Shown piece by piece: positions 23,202 through 30,444 of a stretch of DNA of 64,000 nt. The notes below the pieces were generated by a model. It was not told the DNA's origin, did no database searches, and saw only the letters and a program-made list of their open reading frames with translations. A program made the position numbers and the translations under genes. Positions within the stretch are counted from its first letter, which is position 1; every line of letters begins with the position of its first letter. The stretch spans positions 62,001 through 126,000 of the forward strand of contig NZ_ATUD01000003.1 in NCBI RefSeq assembly GCF_000420025.1, written 5' to 3'. This stretch comes from Patulibacter americanus DSM 16676. Lineage in GTDB: Bacteria; Actinomycetota; Thermoleophilia; Solirubrobacterales; Solirubrobacteraceae.

Positions 23202-23240
23202 CACCGCGAACCGCGTACCGGCTCAGCGCCGGCTTCCGCG
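23115..23240 (+). ncRNA. Transcription attenuator of ilvB (three tandem hairpins plus terminator-like hairpin)
   Basis: Hairpin 1 is GAGGACGCC-GTT-GGCGTCCTC (23115-23135). Hairpin 2 is CGGCC-TCAC-GGCCG (23153-23166). Hairpin 3 is GTCAGCC-TCAC-GGCTGAC (23175-23192). Hairpins 2 and 3 are tandem copies of one 25-bp unit in which G-C became A-U and U-G became U-A, so pairing is kept. After the leader stop, CGCG..CCGGC-TCAGC-GCCGG..CGCG (23212-23240) is followed by a T/C-rich stretch and looks like the regulated terminator. Confidence 0.72.
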
Positions 23241-23293
23241 TTCCCGGTCCTTCCGACCCGCCGCTCATCCCGCCCCTCGAAGGGAGCGCACCC

Positions 23294-23488
23294 GTGCGCC
23301 CGTATCCCGTGACACCCACCCAGCCCGCCACCACCAACAGCCACCGCAGCCAGGTCCCGTCGACGGGCCTCGGGTCGATCACGGTCTTCGACCCCCGCCT
23401 GCTCGCGCTCTCTGCCGCCGCGGCGTCGATGGCCGCGTCCGCGGCGTCGTCCGTCCCCCTCGCCACCCGCCCGCAGGAGGGCGCCTGA
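23294..23488 (+). CDS. Microprotein B, overlapping the ilvB start
   Basis: A 64-aa peptide from GTG 23294 (site GAAGGGAG) ending in TGA that overlaps the ilvB start codon as TGATG, so ilvB is translationally coupled to it. It shares SQVPSTGLG...V-x-D-x-RLL with microprotein A and then continues with an Ala/Ser-rich tail (ALSAAAASMAASAASSVPL). It is not a stalling leader, as it lacks runs of Val/Leu/Ile codons. It may be a structural microprotein, a regulator of the synthase, or serve coupling only. No database-known family is recognised. Confidence 0.65.
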   Translation: MRPYPVTPTQPATTNSHRSQVPSTGLGSITVFDPRLLALSAAAASMAASAASSVPLATRPQEGA

Positions 23489-25326
23489 TGTCCTCGTCCT
23501 CGTCCGCCGCACCCGCGGCCGCAGCATCCACCGTCGTCCCGTCCGCCGGCGGAGCCCCGGCTGCCCGCTCCCCGCGCGGTGCCGACCGGCTCGTCGAGGC
23601 GCTGCTCTCCGAGGGCGTCACCACGGTCTTCGGCCTGCCCGGCGGCGCTTCGCTGCCGATCCACGACGCGCTCATCGCCTCGCCGATCGACCACGTCCTC
23701 GTGCGCCACGAGGCCGCGGCCGGCCACGCGGCCGAGGGCTACGCGAAGGCCACCGGCCGGGTCGGCGTCGCGCTCGTCACGAGCGGCCCGGGCGCCACGA
23801 ACCTCGTCACGGCGATCGCCGACGCGCACGCCGACTCCGTCCCCACGGTGTTCATCACGGCCCAGGTGCCGACGACGCTGCGGGGCACCGACGCGTTCCA
23901 GGAGTGCGACGTGCTGTCCATGACGGCGCCGATCGTGAAGCACGCGATCGGCGTGGAGTCCGCGGACGAGATCGCGCCGGCGATCCACGAGGCGTTCCAC
24001 GTCGCCCGCACCGGGCGGCCCGGCCCGGTGCTCGTCGACGTGCCGTCCGACCTGGCGAAGGCGCCGGCCCGCGCGGCGGGCGGGCCGCTGTCGCTGCCCG
24101 GCTACCGGGTGCGCGAGACGCCGAACGGCGCCCAGATCCGCCGCGCGGCCGAGGCGATCGCGGTCGCCCGCCGGCCCGTCGTCCTCGCCGGCGGCGGGGT
24201 CGTCCACGCCGACGCGCACGCCGAGCTGACGGCCCTCGTCCGCGACTTCGACCTGCCCGTCACGACGACGCTCATGGCGCTCGGCACGGTGCCGGGCACC
24301 GACCCGCGCTGGCTCGGCATGCCCGGCATGTACGGCGCTCCCGCGGCCAACGCGGCGCTCCAGGCGGCCGACCTGATCGTCGCCGTCGGCGCGCGGTTCG
24401 ACGACCGGGTGACGGGCGACCTGGGGGCGTTCGCCCGCGACGCTCGGGTCGTCCACGTCGACGTCGACGCCGCCGAGCTGGGCAAGAACGTCGAGGCCCA
24501 CGTGCCCGTCGTCGGCGACGCGGGGCTGGCGCTCACGGCGATCGCCGCACGGCTGCGCGAGCTGCGGCCCGAGGCGGACCGCCTGACGGCGTGGTGGGCG
24601 CAGATCGACGGCTGGCGCGCGCGGCACGCCGCGGTGGTGCCCGCGCACACGTGGCCCCTCGACGGCCGGGGGCGGGGAGGCCGCGGCGGGACGGACGGCC
24701 CCGGAACGATCTCGGCCGAGGCGACCCTCGAGCGCCTCGACGCCCTGACCGGCGGCGAGGCGACGGTGACCACCGACGTCGGCCAGCACCAGATGTGGGC
24801 GGCGACCCGCCTGCGCTTCGCGGCCCCGCGCCGCTGGCTGACCTCGGGCGGCCTGGGCACGATGGGCTTCGGGCTGCCGGCGGCGATCGGGGCGGCCGTC
24901 GCGGCGGCGGAGGACGCCGCGGCCGCAGACGGCCCCGATCCGGCCGGGGCCCGTCCCGTCGTCTGCGTGAGTGGAGACGGCTCCATGTTGATGAACCTGC
25001 AGGAGCTCGCGACGGCCGCCGAGCTGGGCGTCCCCGTCAAGGTGCTGCTCTTCGACAACGCCTCCCTGGGCATGGTGCGCGAGCAGCAGGACACCCACTA
25101 CGCCGGCTACCGCGCGGCGTCGCTGCTGCCGGGCCTGGACTGGGAGGCCCTGGGCCGCGGCTTCGGCGTGTGGGCGCGGTCGATCGACGATCCGGCCGAC
25201 GTCGACGGGGCCCTCGAGGAGCTGCTCGCCGCGGACGGGCCGGCGCTGCTGCGGGTCGGGATCCCGGTCGAGCAGGGGTGCGTGCCGGCGTTCCGGGCGG
25301 GCGGGGCGATGCCGGCGGGCGCCTGA
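23488..25326 (+). CDS. ilvB: Acetolactate synthase large subunit
   Basis: A 612-aa ThDP- and FAD-dependent enzyme condensing pyruvate (or pyruvate and 2-ketobutyrate) into acetohydroxyacids, the first common step of Val/Leu/Ile synthesis. Features: the catalytic glutamate in VLVRHEAAAGHAAEGYA, the FAD-region segment GTDPRWLGMPGMYGAP, and the ThDP motif VCVSGDGSMLMNLQEL ending near DNASLGMVREQQ. The first 30 residues are a Ser/Ala-rich tail. Gly-rich and Ala-rich inserts occur near residues 395 and 480. No ilvN or ilvC follows; the next gene is on the other strand. Control is by the attenuator upstream, and translation is coupled to microprotein B. Confidence 0.92.
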   Translation: MSSSSSAAPAAAASTVVPSAGGAPAARSPRGADRLVEALLSEGVTTVFGLPGGASLPIHDALIASPIDHVLVRHEAAAGHAAEGYAKATGRVGVALVTSGPGATNLVTAIADAHADSVPTVFITAQVPTTLRGTDAFQECDVLSMTAPIVKHAIGVESADEIAPAIHEAFHVARTGRPGPVLVDVPSDLAKAPARAAGGPLSLPGYRVRETPNGAQIRRAAEAIAVARRPVVLAGGGVVHADAHAELTALVRDFDLPVTTTLMALGTVPGTDPRWLGMPGMYGAPAANAALQAADLIVAVGARFDDRVTGDLGAFARDARVVHVDVDAAELGKNVEAHVPVVGDAGLALTAIAARLRELRPEADRLTAWWAQIDGWRARHAAVVPAHTWPLDGRGRGGRGGTDGPGTISAEATLERLDALTGGEATVTTDVGQHQMWAATRLRFAAPRRWLTSGGLGTMGFGLPAAIGAAVAAAEDAAAADGPDPAGARPVVCVSGDGSMLMNLQELATAAELGVPVKVLLFDNASLGMVREQQDTHYAGYRAASLLPGLDWEALGRGFGVWARSIDDPADVDGALEELLAADGPALLRVGIPVEQGCVPAFRAGGAMPAGA

Positions 25327-25361
25327 TCCACGCGGCCGGGGCGATGCCGCAGGGCGCCTGA
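25303..25361 (+). repeat. 24-bp imperfect duplication of the ilvB 3' end
   Basis: The last 24 bases including the stop (25303-25326, from GGGGCGATGCCG) recur at 25338-25361 with 22 identical bases, 35 bp apart and in another frame. Similar stop-codon duplications occur at 21604 and 40068. Confidence 0.75.
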
Positions 25362-25433
25362 GGCGCGGGGCGTGGGGCGCGGGCGCTTCGCTCCGCGCTG
25401 CATCGGCCCAGGGTCGGCGTCCGCCGTCGCCGT

Positions 25434-27755
25434 TCACCCTTGCGGACGCGTGGGCACCCGCACCCAGCCGCTCAGGCTCGTGGTGCGGAACGGCGTCTTC
25501 TGGAACGCCCCGCGGTAGTACACGCGGATCCACCGGCCCGCGTGGAGCTCGACGGTGTCCCGGAACGCCCCGGACCGCGAGACGCGGGTCCTGCCCGACG
25601 CACCGTCGAGGATCTCCTGGGGCACCGCACTGGGGCCCCGCGCCGCGACGATGGAGAGCTCCTCGCCCGCCGGAACCCCCTGGGCCCGGCCCCGGAACGC
25701 CACGCGGACCGCTCCGTTCCGGGCGCGACGGACGCGGACGATGCGCAGGTCGAGCGCCGTCTGGCGCTGCGCGGTCTTCGGGGTGGCTCCGCGGACGAGC
25801 ATGCCGAGCGGTCCGTCCGTGAGAACGCCACCGCGGGTCAGCCGGGCGAAGGTGGTCTCTGCAGCGGGTCGCGGGACGGCCTCGAAGGTCCGTCCGCCGT
25901 CGCGCGTGAGGAAGAGGTCGTCGCCGGTGCCCAGGAGCCCCGTCCGCGCGGTGCGGAAGGCCACGAACGCCCCGTGCGGCGTGGGGTCGAGGGGACGCTC
26001 GAGGGCGAGGCCGTCGGCGGTCCCGACGCGGCGGAAGCGGCGGCCACCGTCGCGCGAGACGAGGACGGTGGAGCCGTGCGACGCGACGATCGTCCGGGCC
26101 GAGACGGACTGCAGGTCGTCGACCGCCGCGACGGAGCGCACCCGGCGCCAGCTGCGGCCCGCGTCATCGGAGCGCACCATCTGATGGCGCGGGCTGTCGG
26201 AGGACGACTGCCATGCGAGCACGCGGCTCCCGCGGACGTCCAGATGGTTGAACGCCACGTCGAGCCCCCGGGTGCGGCCGGAGACGCCCGCCACGCCGGC
26301 CCCGTGCCCACGGACCTCGCGCACGACGGTGCGGCCCCGGATGCGGTCGATGCCCTGCTCGCCGGCGACGAGGACGTCCCGGCCGGCCCACGCGACGGTG
26401 TCGGCCAGCCGCGACACGGTGGCGAGCCTCGTCCAGCGTCGCCCGTGCAGGCGCCAGACCGTGTCGTCCCCCAAGAGGGCGACCAGTCCTCCGGGCGCGG
26501 TGGCGACCGCCAGGGGACCGTCGGTGGACGGCGGGGTCGGGACCGTGGTCCACGTCATCCCGTCGCGCGACGTGGACCATGCTCCGGCGGCGATGCGCAC
26601 GACGGTCCGGTGGTCGTCGAAGGTCTGCGAGGTGTCGCTCGCCGAGACCTCCGGGGAGGGCGGCCGGCGCGGGCCGAGCGACGCGCCGTCGAAGTCGCGC
26701 CAGACGCGGGCACCCGACGGGTCCTCGGCCCCGACCATGCAACCGCCGGTCGTGCCGCACGAGACGACCGGGGATCGGCCCGGAACCCGGACCTCGCGAA
26801 CGATGCGACCCTCGGGAGCCAGGACCACGAGCGTCCCCTCGGCCGCCGGGTCGGTCCCGAACGGCCCGGAGAGCGGCGCGACGATCTCGCCGGACGCGAG
26901 GACGCCCAGGGAGGTCACCGTGCGGAGGTCCCAGTCCCCGGGGCTCGGGCGGGTCGCCAGGCGGGACCACGTCCGGCCGCCGTCGACCGAGCGCTCGACG
27001 GCCACGCCCGTCCCCTCGTCACCGGGCGCGGCACGGCGGATCGCGAGCGCACGGACGAACGCGCCGCCGGGCGCGGGGACCACCGCGGTGACGCTCACCC
27101 GCGGGAGCGGGTCGGGGGGTTCCGGTGCCGCCCGCGGGCCCGCCGCGCGGGCGTCGGCGGCCGTCGCCGGCAGGGCCTCCGGGCGAACGACCGTGGTCCA
27201 CGTCCGCCCGCCGTCTTCCGTGGCCCAGACCCCGGGGCCGGTCCGGGGGCCGGCCGGCAGCTCGCTCTCGGACGGGTACGGCGGGGTCTGGCGTTCGACG
27301 ACGATCCCGCGGGCGTCGTCGGTGAAGAACGGGCCGAGCGCCCCGGCGGCCCGCGCGGGCAGCGGCGCCGTCCGCCACTGGCCCCCGAGGTCGGCCGAGG
27401 TCGCGACGGCCGGGGCACCCGAGGGATAGGTCAGGACGGCGATGCGGCCCCCCGGGACGACCGCCGGGTTCGACGGGTCGCGCAGACGCCCGGGGAAGGA
27501 GCCGACCAGCCCTCCACCGGCCGGAACGGACGTGGCGAACCGGGTCCCCTCGATCGCGAACGTCGCGCCACCGGCCCCGACGGTCACCTGCTCGGCGGTG
27601 GTGATGGGGCCGAGCGCCGTCCAGCCGCTCCACAGCGTCGGGATGGCGGCGCCCGCCTCTGGTGACGCCGCAGCGGGGGATGCGCCCAACGTCGCGCCGG
27701 CGACGATCGCTGCGGCGAAGACCGGGAGGGACGGTGGAAGACGGGAGGGGAGCAT
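25434..27755 (-). CDS. Secreted Asp-box (BNR) beta-propeller protein
   Basis: A 773-aa exported protein. Residues 1-32 are a Sec-type signal (hydrophobic VFAAAIVAGATLGASPAAAS with an A-x-A site). The body contains repeated Asp-box motifs: TEDGGRTWTT, SVDGGRTWSR, SRDGMTWTT, SDDAGRSWRR, SRDGGRRFRR and TRDGGRTFE. These mark beta-propeller blades of the sialidase/photosystem-assembly/BNR type. The last about 110 residues form a separate beta domain. No catalytic set of a sialidase is apparent, so a binding or structural role is more likely. It is transcribed alone; the upstream region holds several ACCGCGGT dyads. Confidence 0.83.
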   Translation of the reverse strand: MLPSRLPPSLPVFAAAIVAGATLGASPAAASPEAGAAIPTLWSGWTALGPITTAEQVTVGAGGATFAIEGTRFATSVPAGGGLVGSFPGRLRDPSNPAVVPGGRIAVLTYPSGAPAVATSADLGGQWRTAPLPARAAGALGPFFTDDARGIVVERQTPPYPSESELPAGPRTGPGVWATEDGGRTWTTVVRPEALPATAADARAAGPRAAPEPPDPLPRVSVTAVVPAPGGAFVRALAIRRAAPGDEGTGVAVERSVDGGRTWSRLATRPSPGDWDLRTVTSLGVLASGEIVAPLSGPFGTDPAAEGTLVVLAPEGRIVREVRVPGRSPVVSCGTTGGCMVGAEDPSGARVWRDFDGASLGPRRPPSPEVSASDTSQTFDDHRTVVRIAAGAWSTSRDGMTWTTVPTPPSTDGPLAVATAPGGLVALLGDDTVWRLHGRRWTRLATVSRLADTVAWAGRDVLVAGEQGIDRIRGRTVVREVRGHGAGVAGVSGRTRGLDVAFNHLDVRGSRVLAWQSSSDSPRHQMVRSDDAGRSWRRVRSVAAVDDLQSVSARTIVASHGSTVLVSRDGGRRFRRVGTADGLALERPLDPTPHGAFVAFRTARTGLLGTGDDLFLTRDGGRTFEAVPRPAAETTFARLTRGGVLTDGPLGMLVRGATPKTAQRQTALDLRIVRVRRARNGAVRVAFRGRAQGVPAGEELSIVAARGPSAVPQEILDGASGRTRVSRSGAFRDTVELHAGRWIRVYYRGAFQKTPFRTTSLSGWVRVPTRPQG

Positions 27756-27836
27756 GGGGCCCTGGACGGGAGGACGGGACGGGACACCCGATGGAACCCC
27801 GCCCGCGGACGAACGGAGCGGCCGCCGCGCGATCGG

Positions 27837-27979
27837 GGACCGCGGTCCGCGGCCCGCACCGCCGCCGGGGACGGTCCGTCGACGGCGCGGAGCGGGCGTG
27901 GGATCCCCGGCGAGGCGACCGCAGTTCCCCTCGGCGGGCCGCGACCGCGGTCCCGCTGCCGGCCGAGACCGCGGGTCTC
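27837..27979. promoter_or_regulatory. Cluster of ACCGCGGT-type dyads
   Basis: GGACCGCGGTCC (27837-27848) and GACCGCGGTC (27943-27952) are perfect palindromes. GAGACC-GCG-GGTCTC (27965-27979) is a related dyad right after a stop codon, and a half-site lies near 27917. They sit between the propeller gene and the molybdopterin gene and may be operators or termination hairpins. Confidence 0.4.
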
Positions 27980-27980
27980 C

Positions 27981-30248
27981 TCAGTCCGCCGCAACCGCCA
28001 CCCGGTCGGCCGCCCGCACCGTCACCGGGATCCCGTTGAGCACGGCCGTCCCGGAGATCGCGTCGGTCTGCGAGTCGTCCGTCAGCACGTTCGAGTTCGT
28101 CCCCGGCCGTTGCGCCGCCACGCCCAGCTGCGCACCCGCAGCGTCGTGGCCCCAGCCGTGGGGGAGGGAGACCACACCGGGACGGATCGTGTCGGTGACC
28201 TCCGCCGTGGCTTCGACCTCGCCGGCCTTCGACGTCACCCGCGCGAGGGCGCCGTCGGTGATGCCCAGGCGCTGGGCGTCGTCCGGGTGCAGCTGCAGCG
28301 TGCAGCGCGCCGGGCCCTTGGCCAGCAGCGGCAGGTTGTGCATCCAGGAGTTGTTCGAGCGCAGGTGCCGGCGGCCCACGAGGACGAGCGCCTCAGCGTC
28401 GACGGGCTCGTCGAGGGTGGCCTCCAGGCGCGGCAGGTCCGCGAGCAGCAGCTCGGGAGCGAGCTCGATGCGGCCGCTCGGGGTACGCAGGGCGTCCGGG
28501 AGCCGGGACTCGAGCGGGCCGAGATCGACGCCGTGCGGTGCGGCCTCCAGCGCGGCCAGGGTGAGGCCGTCCTCGCCCGCCCCGTACGGCCCCGCGCGCA
28601 ACAGCAGGTCGACCATCCGCGCCGGCCCGGTTCGCGGCTCGCCGTCGGCGTCGGTCAGCTCCGCCAGCACCTCGGCGGGGTCGCGGCCGTGGAGCCGCGA
28701 GGCGGGGGACCTCGCCTCGCGGCGCGCCGCCTCGTGGGCCACGAACTGGTCGATGGCGGCGACGTCGGCGTCGGAGCCCTGGCCCGTCACGATGCCGACG
28801 AGCCGCAGGAGGATCTGCCACTCGTCGAGCGCGCCCTCGTCCTTCGGCAGCACCGCCGGCGACCAGTTCGCCACGTTGTGGACGGCGAGCTGGGTGAAGA
28901 CGAGGTCGTAGTGGCCCTTCTGCAGGACGGACGGCGGCGGCAGGACGACGTGGGCGTGGCGCGAGGTCTCGTTGCGATAGATGTCGACGCAGATCAGCGC
29001 GTCCAGATTCGCGAACGCCGCCTCGAGCCGGTCGGAGTCCGGGGCGGAGCGCGCCGGGTTGCCGGCCACGGTGATGAGGGCGCGGATCTGGCCCTCGCCC
29101 GGGGTCTCCATCTCCTCGGTCATCACCGAGGTGGGCAACTCGCCCATCGCCTCGTTCGCGCCGCGCACGCGGCTCTGCCAGCGGCCCACGATCATGCCGC
29201 GGCCGCGGCCCGGCTCGCCGCGGGTGTGCGGCGCGCCGGTCGCGGGCGTCGTGAAGAGGGCGCCGCCGGGGCGGTCGAGGTTGCCCGTCAGGACGTTCAG
29301 CACGTCGACGAGCCACGAGGTGACGGTGCCGAAGGGGACGGTGCAGGTGCCGATGCGGCCGTAGACCGCGGCGGTCGGGGCGGCCGCGAGCTCGCGCGCC
29401 AGGCGGGCGATGTCCGCCGCCGGAACGCCGCAGTGCGCGGCCACGCGCTCGGGCGAGAACGGCTCGGCCGCACGGCGCACCTCGTCGATGCCCGCCGTCC
29501 ACTGCTCGAGCCGGCCGGGTGCGACGAGATCCTCGGCGAAGAGCACGTGGACCATCGCCAGCAGCAGGAGCGCGTCGCCGCCGGGACGGACGGCGACGTG
29601 CTCGTCGGCCTCCTCCGCCGTGCGGGAGCGGCGCGGGTCGACGACCACGACCTTGCCGCCCCGCGCCCGGATCGCCCGGATGCGGCCTCGAGCGTTCGGT
29701 GCCGTCATCAGGCTGCCGTTTGACGCGAGCGGGTTCGCGCCCAGCATCAGCAGGTGGTCCGTGCGGTCCAGGTCGGGGATCGGGATCGACAGCGGCGTCC
29801 CGAAGAGCTGCCCCGAGCTGACGTGCTTGGGCATCTGGTCGAGCGTCGAGGCGCTGAAGATGTGCTTCGTGCCGAGCGACTTCGCCAGCAGCGGCGCGTA
29901 GATCGTGCCCGCCAGGGAGTGCGAGTTCGGGTTGCCCAGATAGATGGCCGCCGCGTCGCGGCCGTGCTCGGCCAGGATGGGGGACAGGAGCCGGTCGACC
30001 TCGGCGAACGCCTCGTCCCACGTCGCCTCGACGAGCTCGCCGTCGCGGCGGACCAGCGGCGTGCGCAGGCGATCCGGGTCCTCGTGCAGCTCGGCGATGG
30101 AGACGCCCTTCGGGCACAGGAACCCCTGCGAGAAGACGTCGTCCTTGTCGCCCCGGACCTTCGTGACGCGGCCGTCCTCGACGGTGAGCTCGAGGCCGCA
30201 GGTGGCCTCGCAGAGCGGGCAGGTGCGGTACGCGGTGGTGGTGCTCAT
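27981..30248 (-). CDS. Molybdopterin-dependent oxidoreductase, formate dehydrogenase/nitrate reductase-like
   Basis: A 755-aa cytoplasmic Mo-bis-MGD enzyme. An N-terminal 4Fe-4S site is present (CPLCEATCGLEL...FLCPKG). Cofactor-binding segments include VVVVDPRRSRTAEEAD, MLGANPLASNGS and a C-terminal LHPDDAQRLGITDGALARV domain. At the position where FDH and nitrate reductases carry Sec, Cys or Asp, the sequence reads FSASTLDQMPKH, so no Cys or Sec ligand is seen. The substrate is unknown, and this is not a second copy of the FDH at 3-6.7 kb. The start at ATG 30248 has CCGGAGG upstream. It is a single gene with no partner subunits. Confidence 0.85.
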   Translation of the reverse strand: MSTTTAYRTCPLCEATCGLELTVEDGRVTKVRGDKDDVFSQGFLCPKGVSIAELHEDPDRLRTPLVRRDGELVEATWDEAFAEVDRLLSPILAEHGRDAAAIYLGNPNSHSLAGTIYAPLLAKSLGTKHIFSASTLDQMPKHVSSGQLFGTPLSIPIPDLDRTDHLLMLGANPLASNGSLMTAPNARGRIRAIRARGGKVVVVDPRRSRTAEEADEHVAVRPGGDALLLLAMVHVLFAEDLVAPGRLEQWTAGIDEVRRAAEPFSPERVAAHCGVPAADIARLARELAAAPTAAVYGRIGTCTVPFGTVTSWLVDVLNVLTGNLDRPGGALFTTPATGAPHTRGEPGRGRGMIVGRWQSRVRGANEAMGELPTSVMTEEMETPGEGQIRALITVAGNPARSAPDSDRLEAAFANLDALICVDIYRNETSRHAHVVLPPPSVLQKGHYDLVFTQLAVHNVANWSPAVLPKDEGALDEWQILLRLVGIVTGQGSDADVAAIDQFVAHEAARREARSPASRLHGRDPAEVLAELTDADGEPRTGPARMVDLLLRAGPYGAGEDGLTLAALEAAPHGVDLGPLESRLPDALRTPSGRIELAPELLLADLPRLEATLDEPVDAEALVLVGRRHLRSNNSWMHNLPLLAKGPARCTLQLHPDDAQRLGITDGALARVTSKAGEVEATAEVTDTIRPGVVSLPHGWGHDAAGAQLGVAAQRPGTNSNVLTDDSQTDAISGTAVLNGIPVTVRAADRVAVAAD

Positions 30249-30307
30249 GCGGGGCCTCCGGTGGTCGGCCGGCGGCTGGGCGCGCCGCCGTGTCCCCGAG
30301 CGTAGTT

Positions 30308-30326
30308 CCTGCAGTGCGACTGCAGG
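30308..30326. promoter_or_regulatory. 19-bp dyad upstream of the molybdopterin oxidoreductase
   Basis: CCTGCAGT-GCG-ACTGCAGG is a perfect 8-bp inverted repeat with a 3-bp centre, 60 bp before the start codon. A TACGCT -10-like hexamer lies just downstream on the minus strand. It is a likely repressor or activator site. Confidence 0.55.
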
Positions 30327-30444
30327 GAATTTGGGGACCGCACCGTTAGCCAGGCCGGGCGGCAACCCGGGGGTTGCCGCCCGAGTCCCGCGCCGGCCTG
30401 ACGAGCGGGAGGCCGCGACGTCCGTCGCGGGCTTCGTCCTGCGA

